Origin: Geoanaerobacter pelophilus
GTDB lineage: Bacteria; Desulfobacterota; Desulfuromonadia; Geobacterales; DSM-12255
Assembly: GCF_018476885.1 (NCBI RefSeq)
Contig: NZ_JAHCVJ010000006.1
Location: 299,773 to 363,772 of the forward strand
Reading direction: 5' to 3'
DNA: 64,000 nt
Shown: piece after piece, positions 44,448 to 53,416 of the stretch
Numbering within the stretch: the stretch's first letter is position 1
Layout of the letters: the number at the start of each line of letters is the position of its first letter
Notes under the pieces: generated by a model
Databases searched by the model: none
Told to the model about the DNA's origin: nothing
The model's input: the letters and a program-made list of their open reading frames with translations, nothing else
Program-made: the position numbers and the translations under genes

Positions 44448-44557
44448 ACTTGCCGGGACGGTTCGTAATGCCGGGACTCTTCTCAATTTAGCGTAAAGGA
44501 TCGGTTAACCGGTGGGTGTTGAGGGTTTGCCCGGTACCCTTGATTCCTGGCAAGTTC
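44446..44557 (+). ncRNA. Structured leader RNA candidate upstream of the CxxCH lipoprotein
   Basis: A 13-bp closing helix (GAACTTGCCGGGA at 44446-44458 with TCCTGGCAAGTTC at 44545-44557, one G-U pair) encloses three nested helices: TGCCGGG/CCCGGTA (44469-44475, 44530-44536), CTCAA/TTGAG (44482-44486, 44519-44523) and the palindrome CGGTTAACCG (44502-44511). The AAGGAGG site of the next gene begins immediately after the closing helix. This is the architecture of a translation-controlling leader, though no known riboswitch class is recognised. Confidence 0.5.
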
Positions 44558-44570
44558 AAGGAGGTTCTTA

Positions 44571-44957
44571 GTGTGGAGAATATCGATACCAATTGTTTGT
44601 CTCTTTGTGGGGTGGCTAGTACTGGCATTCAGTTGCGATCGATCAACCAAACCACGCCAGGGCGTAATCTGGAATTACTTGAACGCTTCTACCGGGCCAA
44701 CTTGGAACTATTATAACGGTTCCATTTATCAGCCGATCTGGAATCCGAGCAACCCAAGCTATACACCGTGCAGCAGCTATACAGGCCCGGACCTGCCTCC
44801 GGAGGGAACCGTAATGAACTATTTGCCGCTCACGGCGATTACCCGGGTAAACCCGACCTGCTCAACATGTCATGGCGACTGGGGTCTTTGGGCTTTTGGT
44901 AATGCCACTACCGCCTTGGCCCACGGCAACGGCAATCCGGTTACGTTCGGAGAATGA
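44571..44957 (+). CDS. Exported lipoprotein-like protein with a CxxCH haem-binding motif
   Basis: A 128-residue protein from GTG 44571, with AAGGAGG upstream. The hydrophobic N-terminus (IPIVCLFVGWLVLAFSC) ends in a cysteine at residue 22 that may be lipidated, although FSC is a non-standard lipobox. Aromatic-rich repeats follow (WNYLNASTGPTWNYYNGS). Near the C-terminus CSTCH (Cys97, Cys100, His101) is a c-type haem attachment motif, and the sequence GDWGLW after it is unlike standard cytochromes. It could be a monohaem protein or only a chance match. Host Geobacteraceae have abundant haem maturation machinery. Confidence 0.6.
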   Translation: MWRISIPIVCLFVGWLVLAFSCDRSTKPRQGVIWNYLNASTGPTWNYYNGSIYQPIWNPSNPSYTPCSSYTGPDLPPEGTVMNYLPLTAITRVNPTCSTCHGDWGLWAFGNATTALAHGNGNPVTFGE

Positions 44958-44958
44958 T

Positions 44959-45684
44959 TTGCGCAACAGAGGGCATCAATGGCTTATCGCAATCACCATG
45001 CTGCTGCTGGCAGCTTCTGCCCACGCTATCACAGTCACAGTCGAGAAGCGCGGAACCGGCACAGCCATCATCACCGGCAGCACTACCTGCAGCAGCACTT
45101 CGCCCCGCTGCACGTTCGAGGCGGCAGCCGGGCAGGTGCTCACCTTCGATATCATTCGCGACTCCAGCAACGCCGATCTGCTTGGCTGGGGCGGGTTGTG
45201 CGCACAATTCGAGAATCAACGGCCATGCACCGTAACGCTCGACGATATCGCAGCCAGGCGCTACCGCGGGTCGTATCCGGTAATCGCGGCCCTCGGTTAC
45301 TACCAGGATGGCGTCTGCCGCGCACCGGGCGGCAGCCTCGATTACCTGTATTTTGCCGATCTACCGACCGCATACAACGCGGTCAAGGCGGCAGTCGCCT
45401 CAAATCCTATCGACTGCACCGCCAATGGGATACTTACTGTAGGCAATATTGATACCCCGCTGGTCATCAGCGGCGGCTGGCCGGATTTCACGCCGAACAG
45501 TCAACCGACCGACCAGACCAGTACCATAGCGGAAACGATCACTGTAACCACAGGCAGCTTAACCATCACCGGAGGCGGCATCACCATCGCCTGCGGTTAT
45601 AAACGAGTAACCGGCCCGTATGTAGTCACCGAGCCGCTGGTAATAGGAGCAACACCATGCGATTTTGGCTTAATTGTGCGCTGA
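44959..45684 (+). CDS. Exported beta-rich protein
   Basis: A protein of about 241 residues from TTG 44959, placed one base after the upstream stop, with CGGAGAATGA before it. It has a signal peptide (WLIAITMLLLAASAHA) and a mature part with several cysteines and beta-rich segments (VTVEKRGTGTAIITGSTTC, GWGGLCAQFENQRPC). This part resembles bacterial repeat domains in which small sulfur-bridged Ig-like folds occur. Exported cluster member. Confidence 0.55.
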   Translation: MRNRGHQWLIAITMLLLAASAHAITVTVEKRGTGTAIITGSTTCSSTSPRCTFEAAAGQVLTFDIIRDSSNADLLGWGGLCAQFENQRPCTVTLDDIAARRYRGSYPVIAALGYYQDGVCRAPGGSLDYLYFADLPTAYNAVKAAVASNPIDCTANGILTVGNIDTPLVISGGWPDFTPNSQPTDQTSTIAETITVTTGSLTITGGGITIACGYKRVTGPYVVTEPLVIGATPCDFGLIVR

Positions 45685-47615
45685 TCATAGTTGCCCTGGC
45701 AAGCGTAGCGCGGGCCGAAGATCCACCGCAAAAACCGTATATAGGTAAGCGAGCCTGCGGCGGTACACCGCTGCCGGTAATTAACGATAATGTCTGCATC
45801 CCGACCGACCTCTACGACACCCCAGGCCAGTTTTATACCGAGCCGAGCCAGTGGAGCGACTATATCCAGGGACGGCTCCAGGGCGTATTGGCCCCGGCCG
45901 TTCACAGCCATGCCGCTGCCACCAGCAGCGCCGCCGGCTTTCAAAGCGCCGCAGATAAAGCCGCCATCGACAATTACCTGGCCATTGCGCCCATTACGTC
46001 AAAACATGAAGGCGCATACGGCGACGGCACATGGCATAGCTTGGCCTCACAGGGGTTCACCGTTCCCGGCGTCCAGGTGCGCTGGCCGTATCTCACTACA
46101 GACGGCACTTTATCCGGCACCCATCTTATCCAGACCAGTGCCGACCTGGATAATTACGGCATTGACTGGAGCGCTATCCAGCACGGCGTCAACAAGGCAG
46201 TCGCGATTGGCAGCTATGAGTTTTTCCTGTCCGGACTCAATCATAACCTGGAGCGGCCAGTCTCGATCTCATCTTTGCGGTTTACCTTTACTGGCAACCG
46301 CAGCAGCAGCCGACTGACACCGCGGGACGGCTCATTCTCTACAACAGCCGCATTGATAGAGATTACCAATAGCGGCTACCGAGCCTTAACCCGGCCGGTG
46401 GTTAACGGCGTGATCTTCGAGGAACCGAGCCGGGGTGTGAACTATGCGGACCCTGGCGGCGGAGGAGCTGGCTCACTTGGTATTTATACGGCAATCAAAA
46501 TCAACAGCGGAGCAACAGCAGCGGTAACTTACAATACCTGCAACTTTGCGGGCACATGTATCCGGCTAGTTAATGGGTCGAATAACGTGATTTTCAGCAA
46601 CAATAATACCTGGGACACCCTGCGCCCTGTGTATTTTGATGCAATCGCGGAATCTACAAACAAGGCCCACCAAAGCCCTACGATAACCAGCAATCAATTC
46701 ATGATGCATTACAAGCCTAGTAGTGGCTCAGGGCCGGTTGTCACATCATCCGGTGGATTTAGCATTAACGGCTTACGATTAGCTGACAACGAGGCTGAAA
46801 ACCATGCCGGTTGGCTCTATCACACCGGTGTGGCCAGCGAAGAAGTTAACTTCTGGGACGTCTCGCGGAACCGCACCAACAACTACCATGACGCCGATGG
46901 GGTCGTAAAACTCACCGACATTCAGTTCGGCTGGGGCAATAAGTTCTCCGGTAATATGTTCTACCAATACCTGACCTCTGCTGCAGCACCGACGATTTTC
47001 AATATCATAGGTGGCTCTGGGTCGCTCCGCATAGATGGTACAACCACAGGCCATAATACCGGCTGCCTAGTCAAATATACTCCTAGCAACAACTCCGAAT
47101 ACATCCTTAACCTGATCGGTAATCAGTTTGCGGCGTATGGCATGGGCAGCGATTGGGGCAAGCTGGTTTGTGTCTCCGGCCTAAATTACACAAATTTCCT
47201 AAGCATCTTCACCAGCGGCAATTATGCCTATAAAGGCTCCGGTGCACCGGTCATAGACCCGGCGCAATTTGCGACTACTGACGGCAATATTCGGCTGTCG
47301 CTGACGGGTGAAATTAACCGGACGTATTCGACAGCAGGCGGACTATTACCTTATGACGCTCACCAGATCTATGTGACAGGCACAACCAGTAATGTACTGC
47401 TACCGACCCAGCGCTGGAATATGCCGACCCTCAACTACCGCATTACCAATCGCGCAACAGGAACAGCAACGGTGGCTGTCGACATCGCGCCGAACTCCTG
47501 GATCCGCGATATCAATGGCAACAACGTGTCATCACTCACTATCGCACCAGGTGCCAGCAAGTCCTTTTACGCTGTTTCCAGCATGCCCTGGTACTGGCAG
47601 GAGGAGTTACCGTAA
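45657..47615 (+). CDS. Exported tailspike/fibre-like protein
   Basis: A 652-residue protein with signal peptide (MRFWLNCALIIVALASVARA). It has a fibre-type attachment region (APAVHSHAAATSSAAGF) and a long beta-helix-like part (NSGYRALTRPVVNGVIF, NNVIFSNNNTWDTL, TITSNQFMM) that recalls tailspike and pectate-lyase folds. The C-terminus (RITNRATGTATVAVDIAPNS) matches a small domain common at phage fibre ends. The combination of tailspike fold and Sec signal is unusual. It overlaps the previous gene by 28 nt. Confidence 0.65.
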   Translation: MRFWLNCALIIVALASVARAEDPPQKPYIGKRACGGTPLPVINDNVCIPTDLYDTPGQFYTEPSQWSDYIQGRLQGVLAPAVHSHAAATSSAAGFQSAADKAAIDNYLAIAPITSKHEGAYGDGTWHSLASQGFTVPGVQVRWPYLTTDGTLSGTHLIQTSADLDNYGIDWSAIQHGVNKAVAIGSYEFFLSGLNHNLERPVSISSLRFTFTGNRSSSRLTPRDGSFSTTAALIEITNSGYRALTRPVVNGVIFEEPSRGVNYADPGGGGAGSLGIYTAIKINSGATAAVTYNTCNFAGTCIRLVNGSNNVIFSNNNTWDTLRPVYFDAIAESTNKAHQSPTITSNQFMMHYKPSSGSGPVVTSSGGFSINGLRLADNEAENHAGWLYHTGVASEEVNFWDVSRNRTNNYHDADGVVKLTDIQFGWGNKFSGNMFYQYLTSAAAPTIFNIIGGSGSLRIDGTTTGHNTGCLVKYTPSNNSEYILNLIGNQFAAYGMGSDWGKLVCVSGLNYTNFLSIFTSGNYAYKGSGAPVIDPAQFATTDGNIRLSLTGEINRTYSTAGGLLPYDAHQIYVTGTTSNVLLPTQRWNMPTLNYRITNRATGTATVAVDIAPNSWIRDINGNNVSSLTIAPGASKSFYAVSSMPWYWQEELP

Positions 47616-48223
47616 TGACCTACACCATCCGCATACGTGAGCAGATAGCCCCGAAATATATCGTCTGTCGTGGACCGTCTGGGCCGGTAAATCGGTTAAA
47701 TATAGTGCCAGTGCCACCGCCGCCATCGCCTGCAGCCACTCTTATCTGGAGCGATCTTTCCGGTATCTATGAGGCCGACCCGACCAAGCGTGTTGAGCTT
47801 TGGGAAGATCCTGCAGGAGTAATGACCGATGCTGAAGTACTGGCACAGTTGCCGGAGCTATGCAGTTATTACTCCGCTATTATCAGGGCCGGAGCAGCAA
47901 AAGCCTTAGCAAAGATAGCTGCCCCGTATTTGCCTGAAGAACGCGAGAGCTGGTTTCGGCAATACGCTGAGGCCGTTGCCTGGGAACAAGACAAAGCTCT
48001 GTCGACTCCATACTGCGACCGGCTGCTGGTACCGGGCGAAGCCCGAGAGGCGCTGCTGCAGGCAATCCTTGATAACACCAGGCGTTTCGAGGCGGCATCG
48101 ACAGCCATCCTGCAATACCAGCGCACTTTGATCGCGCAGATCTGGGCAGCGACGACAGTTAATGAGTTAGTGGCAATAGTTTGGCCGCAAGAAATATTAC
48201 TTAGCAAACAGGAGGTTTTGTGA
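47615..48223 (+). CDS. Fibre-associated protein, hypothetical
   Basis: A 202-residue protein without signal peptide. A short N-terminal beta part (IRIREQIAPKYIVCRGPSGP) leads to a proline run and a helical domain (ALAKIAAPYLPEERESWFRQ). Such proteins often accompany fibre genes, perhaps as assembly factors. It overlaps neighbours at both ends and is the last gene of the fibre-like module. Confidence 0.5.
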   Translation: MTYTIRIREQIAPKYIVCRGPSGPVNRLNIVPVPPPPSPAATLIWSDLSGIYEADPTKRVELWEDPAGVMTDAEVLAQLPELCSYYSAIIRAGAAKALAKIAAPYLPEERESWFRQYAEAVAWEQDKALSTPYCDRLLVPGEAREALLQAILDNTRRFEAASTAILQYQRTLIAQIWAATTVNELVAIVWPQEILLSKQEVL

Positions 48224-48591
48224 ACGTCACGTTATGGCAGGTTGTCCTTATCTTAATTTCTTTTTTCGGTGCCGTGTTCACCGGGGCAAAGCTGCTGTTG
48301 TCTCAAATGGATCGTCGTCTCGATGATCGCTTCAATTCCCTTAAGGAAGCTGCCAAGGCCGGTGACGATGCTATTCATGAAACCTTGAAACAGCATATCA
48401 ACGAGGAATCAAAAAATAGCGGCCAGCTGATCGAGCTGGAACGGCAGCTGCTTAAATGGGAAGCCAGACTCCCGATTGATTACGTCCGGAGAGAGGATTT
48501 CATTCGCAACCAAACCGTCATTGAATCCAAGTTGGACGGCCTGGCTTTAAGGCTCGAAAACACACAAAACAAGGGAGGTGGTCATGCATAA
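48220..48591 (+). CDS. Mu gp25-like membrane/coiled-coil protein (DUF2730-like)
   Basis: A 123-residue protein started at GTG 48220. A TM helix at the N-terminus (VVLILISFFGAVFTGAKLLL) is followed by a coiled coil (FNSLKEAAKAGDDAIHETLK). It sits in the position of Mu gp25, just before gp26/gp27-like genes; function in phages is not settled. Confidence 0.65.
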   Translation: MNVTLWQVVLILISFFGAVFTGAKLLLSQMDRRLDDRFNSLKEAAKAGDDAIHETLKQHINEESKNSGQLIELERQLLKWEARLPIDYVRREDFIRNQTVIESKLDGLALRLENTQNKGGGHA

Positions 48592-48895
48592 CGATGCCAA
48601 GCTACGCCGGGAATTCCTACGGTGGATCATTCTATTGACACTTAATAACGCCCGTCCATCCGGCTGTTACGAGGAATTGGTATTAATGACCGCGCAGGGT
48701 TATTACCAGGACGCCACCGCCCTTGAGCTGCGCCGTGAACTTGACTACCTGTTCGACCGCAAGCTGGCCGAGTTGAGGAAAGAGCCATCTGGCCGCTGGT
48801 TTTGTGATCTGACCCGTTATGGCGTCGACGTGGTTGAATACACGGTTGACTGTGATCCTGGCATTGCCCGGCCGGTGAACTACTGCCATGGCTAA
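48584..48895 (+). CDS. Mu gp26-like protein
   Basis: A 103-residue protein, ATG 48584 overlapping the preceding gene. It has a winged-helix-like pattern (REFLRWIILLTLNNARPSGC, AELRKEPSGRWFCDLTRYGV) and a conserved place before the gp27-like small terminase gene, where Mu carries gp26. Role unknown. Confidence 0.65.
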   Translation: MHNDAKLRREFLRWIILLTLNNARPSGCYEELVLMTAQGYYQDATALELRRELDYLFDRKLAELRKEPSGRWFCDLTRYGVDVVEYTVDCDPGIARPVNYCHG

Positions 48896-49439
48896 CCGGA
48901 GCTCAGTAAATAAACTCCCTGGGGAGATTAAATCCTGGCTGGACAAGTCCCTAATGGAAGGGAACTTCAGCGGCTATGAACTCCTGGAAGCGGCACTTAA
49001 GGAGCGTGGCTTCCAGATTGGGAAAAGTTCGATTCATCGGTATGGCTCCAAACTGGAACGGCGTCTGGCGACCGTCCGCGCTGCAACTGAGTCTGCCCGC
49101 ATTATCGCCGAAGGGGCTGCCGACGAAAAAGACGATCGTTCGGCGGCTGTTATCGCCATGGTACAGAGCGATATTTTCGAGGCCATGCTGTCATTCCAGG
49201 AAGCTGAAGAGGAGCAGGATCAGGGTGCCCGGTTGAAGCTGCTGGCCCAAGCCGCTAAGGGGATCGCCGACGTTACCCGCGCCAGTGTAACGCAAAAGAA
49301 GTTTGCCAACGAGATCCGGAAGCAGACGATCGAGGATGCGGTTACTGAAGTTAAGAAGAAAGCCCATGACGGCACCTTCCAGTTTGATCCGGAAGCGGTT
49401 GAATACATTGCGGGGGCGCTCTATGGTCTCAAGATATAA
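48888..49439 (+). CDS. DUF3486 family protein (Mu gp27-like, small terminase candidate)
   Basis: A 183-residue helical protein: SSVNKLPGEIKSWLDKSLME, then YELLEAALKERGFQIGKSS and the HRYG turn typical of DUF3486. In Mu-like phages it precedes the large terminase and is thought to be the small packaging subunit. It overlaps the terminase frame. Confidence 0.85.
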   Translation: MANRSSVNKLPGEIKSWLDKSLMEGNFSGYELLEAALKERGFQIGKSSIHRYGSKLERRLATVRAATESARIIAEGAADEKDDRSAAVIAMVQSDIFEAMLSFQEAEEEQDQGARLKLLAQAAKGIADVTRASVTQKKFANEIRKQTIEDAVTEVKKKAHDGTFQFDPEAVEYIAGALYGLKI

Positions 49440-51072
49440 TCTGCATCCCCTACGCTTGCTGCTCTATACGGTCGTTGCCTTTTTCCTCTGTGCGGCGATT
49501 CGTCCTGATGCTCTCTTTGCAGCAGAGAAAGCGCAGCAGACCCCACAGCACATGCCGTCTAAAGAGCCGAAGTTTGCTCCTCTGCCGGATGGCTATAGCC
49601 CCATAGTTCCGCTTACTCTTTACCAAAAACGGTGGATTGAGGATAACTCTCGGCTCAAAATCGGGATGTTTACCAGGCAAGGGGGTAAGTCCTTCGGCAC
49701 TGCCCTGGAAGCGGTAATTGATTGTTTCCAGCATAAGACCACCTGGGTGTTTTTATCCGCTGGTGAGCGCCAGTCCAAGGAACTCATGAATAAGGCGGCA
49801 ATGCACGCCAAAGCCATGAATCTGGCGATTCTGGAGGTGTCTGAGTCGTTTAAGGATGAAACCGGGACTCGTACCGAATACAAGCAGTTAGAAATTATTT
49901 TTCCAAACGGCAGCCGGATTATCGGCCTTCCAGCAAATCCAGCCACTGCTCGCGGTCATTCCGCCAATATCCTTCTCGATGAGTTTGCCCTGCATAAAGA
50001 CAGCCGGGCCATCTGGACCGCCCTTTACCCTTCAATCACGCGTGGCTACAAGATCCGGATTATCAGTACCCCGCTTGGCAAGAAAAACAAGTTTTACGAG
50101 TTGTGGACCGGTCGCACTCTGCAGATCTGGGATGGCCAGGAATACAAATACGTCGGTGAGCGTGGTGGTTATAGCAAACATAAGGTTACCATTGAGGACG
50201 CAGTCGAGCTAGGCCTCAAGCTATATGATGACGAAGGTGAACCATGTGAGGTGGAGGATCTGCGCCTCGGTCTTGCTGATGATGAAGCCTGGCACCAGGA
50301 ATTCCTCTGCGAGTTCGTTGATGAACAGACTGCTTTCCTTACCTACGACCTGATTGAGAGCTGCGAGGATTGCACCCTCGACTATATGCCTCACTGGGCC
50401 GAACAGCTCCTCTTTGCCGCCATTGAGCATCACAATAAGCATAAGGGCGAAGAAAGCCCGCCGCATTTCGATGTGAGACATATTGTTAATGACATTCTTT
50501 TTCCCGGAGAGCTGTATCTCGGCTTTGACGTGGCTCGCACCCGCGACCTTTCAGTGATCTGGCTCGATGAAGAAATTAACGGTGTCGGTCGTGCCCGTGC
50601 TGTCATCGCCATGAAAAACCTGCCATTTGAAGTGCAGAAACTTGTCCTTTGGAGTCTGATTAAGCTGCCGCAGTTCCGCCGGGGCTGTATCGACCGCTCT
50701 GGTCTAGGTATGCAGTTGGCAGAGCAGGCGGAAACTCTTTGGCCTAGCAAGATTGAAGGGGTTACCTTTAACAACGCTTCAAAAGAGGCCCTGGCTGTTG
50801 GGCTGAAAAAGAACCTGGAAGATAAGAAAGAAGCGTTACCACCAGATACCACCATCAGGCAGAGCCTCCATGCCATCAAGAAGGTGGCCACTAGCGCCGG
50901 AAACTTCCGCTATGACGCCGACCGGGATGAGAAGATCGGCCATGCAGACCATTTCTGGGCCAAGGCTCTTTCGGTTCAGGCTCGCGGCGGTTATGCCGGT
51001 CCTGTCTGGGCCGCCTCCCGCGGCAAGCGCCAGAGCAACAACATGCTGAAAGGATTCGACCATGCCGCGTAA
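49423..51072 (+). CDS. Terminase large subunit (Mu gp28-like)
   Basis: DNA-packaging ATPase/nuclease. From ATG 49423 it has 549 residues, but the first 40 contain an unexpected signal-like stretch (LLLYTVVAFFLCAAIRPDAL). A shorter form from ATG 49552 (MPSKEPKFAPLP) is possible though it lacks a good ribosome site. The ATPase motifs are FTRQGGKSFGT (Walker A-like) and NILLDEFALH (Walker B), and nuclease acidic residues occur in ELYLGFDVARTRDL. It packages prophage DNA by headful. Confidence 0.9.
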   Translation: MVSRYNLHPLRLLLYTVVAFFLCAAIRPDALFAAEKAQQTPQHMPSKEPKFAPLPDGYSPIVPLTLYQKRWIEDNSRLKIGMFTRQGGKSFGTALEAVIDCFQHKTTWVFLSAGERQSKELMNKAAMHAKAMNLAILEVSESFKDETGTRTEYKQLEIIFPNGSRIIGLPANPATARGHSANILLDEFALHKDSRAIWTALYPSITRGYKIRIISTPLGKKNKFYELWTGRTLQIWDGQEYKYVGERGGYSKHKVTIEDAVELGLKLYDDEGEPCEVEDLRLGLADDEAWHQEFLCEFVDEQTAFLTYDLIESCEDCTLDYMPHWAEQLLFAAIEHHNKHKGEESPPHFDVRHIVNDILFPGELYLGFDVARTRDLSVIWLDEEINGVGRARAVIAMKNLPFEVQKLVLWSLIKLPQFRRGCIDRSGLGMQLAEQAETLWPSKIEGVTFNNASKEALAVGLKKNLEDKKEALPPDTTIRQSLHAIKKVATSAGNFRYDADRDEKIGHADHFWAKALSVQARGGYAGPVWAASRGKRQSNNMLKGFDHAA

Positions 51073-52576
51073 TGGAATATATCTCCCGGACGGCTCTATT
51101 TTGAAGTTTTCCGAATCTAAATCTCCACAGGAGATCGCTACCCGCTCTAAGAGCCTGGACGGTTTTGCCTTTGGCAACATGTACCTCCCAAACCCGGACC
51201 CGGTGCTGAAGAAACAGGGAAAGGATATCGAGGTTTATACCGACCTGATCACTGACGATCGCGTTGGGGGATCCATGATTAACCGGATCAATGCTACCCT
51301 GGCCCTCGACTGGGAGATCGACCGTGGCAAGAGCACAAAATCCCGTAAGGCGAAATTTATCCAGGAAGTGTTTAGTAAACTTCCTCTTAATACCATCTTT
51401 GAGCAGTTAATCCGTAATTCCCGCGGCTTTGGTTATGGCCCTGCAGAGACACTATGGCACCGGCGCAGTGACAATCTTAACGCTCCGCACGCTGTCCTAT
51501 TTAAGCCGCAACGATGGTTTGTGTTTAGTCCGGAGAATGAGCTGCGCTTCCTCACGAAAAGCAATATGCTCTCCGGCGAAGAATTGCCGTTGCGTCGTTT
51601 CCTCTGCCCTACCAATGAATCCAGTTATGACAACCCCTATGGCCTTGGTCTTAATAGCCGCTGTTTTTGGCCTGTGGTCTTTAAGCGGGGCGGCTGGCGC
51701 TTCCGGATCAAGTTTGCCGAGAAGTATGGCGCGGTGTGGCCGGTCGGCAAGCTACCCAGGAGCGCAACCCAAACACAGATCGATGATTTTTTAGGAATCC
51801 TGGAGGACATGGTTAACGATGGCGTGGCCGTTATTCCGGATGATGGCAGTGTCGACTTTTTAGAGAGCGGCTCCAAGGGGAGCACCTCTGATATGTACCA
51901 TGCGATTATTGCAGACGTAGATAGTGCAATATCCACTGTCTGGCTCGGCCATGCCGGCGCCGGGCAGTCCACATCCGGCGAACTGGGTGGGAAGGATGTG
52001 GCAGCCGAAGTCCGTAAGGATCTGCGCGACTCAGATAAGACCCTGGTCGAACAGGCTATGAACCAGCTGATCGACTGGATATGTGAAGAGAATTGGGGGA
52101 CCAGTACTGACGCCCCGCGCTTCTGTCTCTGGGAAGAAGAGGATGTCGACCTTGACCAGGCTAAACGCGATACTGAGCTCTCTACTTCCCTGGAAAAGAG
52201 CGGGCTTAAACTTTCTCGCGGCTACTACCTCCGCACCTATAACCTGGAAGAGGGCGATATCGAGGTCGCTAAAAAGAGCACAGAACCGCCGATTGCGCCG
52301 CGTCCTGAATTCAGCGAAGCCGGTTCTTTCCCCGATCAGGCCGCCGTTGACGCCCTAGCCCACATGATCACTCCGGAAACGATGCAGGGCCAAATGCAGG
52401 CCGTGCTGTCGCCTGTCATTAAGGGGCTGCTGGAATCCGGTAATCCTGATGATGCCATGGCCAGTCTGCTGGCGGCATTTCCGGAAATGGACACTACCGC
52501 CCTGGAAAAGATGCTTGCTAACCTGATGTTTCTCGCTGGTCTGATCGGCCGGTTATCGGCCAATAACGAGGCATAG
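51062..52576 (+). CDS. Portal protein (Mu gp29-like, DUF935)
   Basis: A 504-residue portal. The N-terminus PRNGIYLPDGSILKFSE and the segments VYTDLITDDRVGGSMINRIN, RGFGYGPAETLW and FAEKYGAVWPVGKLP are the family's hallmarks. It forms the head vertex ring through which DNA passes. It overlaps the terminase by 11 nt and is followed at once by the MuF-like gene. Confidence 0.92.
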   Translation: MPRNGIYLPDGSILKFSESKSPQEIATRSKSLDGFAFGNMYLPNPDPVLKKQGKDIEVYTDLITDDRVGGSMINRINATLALDWEIDRGKSTKSRKAKFIQEVFSKLPLNTIFEQLIRNSRGFGYGPAETLWHRRSDNLNAPHAVLFKPQRWFVFSPENELRFLTKSNMLSGEELPLRRFLCPTNESSYDNPYGLGLNSRCFWPVVFKRGGWRFRIKFAEKYGAVWPVGKLPRSATQTQIDDFLGILEDMVNDGVAVIPDDGSVDFLESGSKGSTSDMYHAIIADVDSAISTVWLGHAGAGQSTSGELGGKDVAAEVRKDLRDSDKTLVEQAMNQLIDWICEENWGTSTDAPRFCLWEEEDVDLDQAKRDTELSTSLEKSGLKLSRGYYLRTYNLEEGDIEVAKKSTEPPIAPRPEFSEAGSFPDQAAVDALAHMITPETMQGQMQAVLSPVIKGLLESGNPDDAMASLLAAFPEMDTTALEKMLANLMFLAGLIGRLSANNEA

Positions 52577-53416
52577 ATGGCTGATCTCGAACTATCAAAC
52601 ATTGCGTTTCTCTTTGGGATGCCTCCGGAGAAAGCGATCGAGTATCTGCAGACCAAAGGCTTCCAGATCATTTTTGATTGGCACGAGCTTCGCGATAGCG
52701 GACATGCTCAGGCATTTACCGTTGCTAAGGCTATGAACCTCGACGTGCTGCAGAGCATCAAGTCCGCCCTGGTCCAGGCTCTGGAGAAAGGAGAGAGCTT
52801 CCGCACTTTCCAGCAGCAGCTCACGCCGAAACTGCAGGCGCTGGGGTGGTGGGGTAAGGAAGAGATTCTCAACCCTGCGACCGGCGAATTGCGGGTTGCC
52901 CAGCTTGGTAGCCCGTACCGCCTCCGCACCATCTACGAGGCCAATTTGCAGAGCGCCTACCAGGCAGGCCGCTGGCAAAGCCAATGGGATAACCGAGCTG
53001 CCCGGCCATACCTCATGTATGTCGCAGTTCTGGATAGCCGCACCCGTCCGGCGCACCGGGCGTTGCACGGCACCATTGCCCCGATCGATTCCCCGTTCTG
53101 GCGTTACTTCTACCCGCCCAACGGCTGGCGCTGCCGCTGCCGAGTCCGCTCGCTTACCAAACAGCAGGCGATCACCATGGTCAAGAATGGTCAGGGTGTC
53201 TGGGTTGCCGAGGATGGCCTGGGCAGCAAGCAAATCGAGATCCCGCATAGCGGCGGCGAAATGGGCACAGTTACGGTATATCGTGGTACTGATGCTCTTG
53301 GCCAGTCGTTTACTATCTCCCCGGATCTCGGCTGGAACAGCAACTCCGGCATGGCCAAGTGGCAGCCAGATTTAGCTAAATACGATGCTGATGTGAGGGC
53401 GTTATGGCCGCGATAA
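52577..53416 (+). CDS. Head morphogenesis protein (MuF/gp30-like)
   Basis: A 279-residue protein of the Mu F/SPP1 gp7 group: PPEKAIEYLQTKGFQI near the start, YEANLQSAYQAGRWQS in the middle, and the signature DSRTRPAHRALHG with NGWRCRCRVRSLT. It is a minor head protein, possibly delivered with DNA. It directly follows the portal gene. Confidence 0.92.
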   Translation: MADLELSNIAFLFGMPPEKAIEYLQTKGFQIIFDWHELRDSGHAQAFTVAKAMNLDVLQSIKSALVQALEKGESFRTFQQQLTPKLQALGWWGKEEILNPATGELRVAQLGSPYRLRTIYEANLQSAYQAGRWQSQWDNRAARPYLMYVAVLDSRTRPAHRALHGTIAPIDSPFWRYFYPPNGWRCRCRVRSLTKQQAITMVKNGQGVWVAEDGLGSKQIEIPHSGGEMGTVTVYRGTDALGQSFTISPDLGWNSNSGMAKWQPDLAKYDADVRALWPR

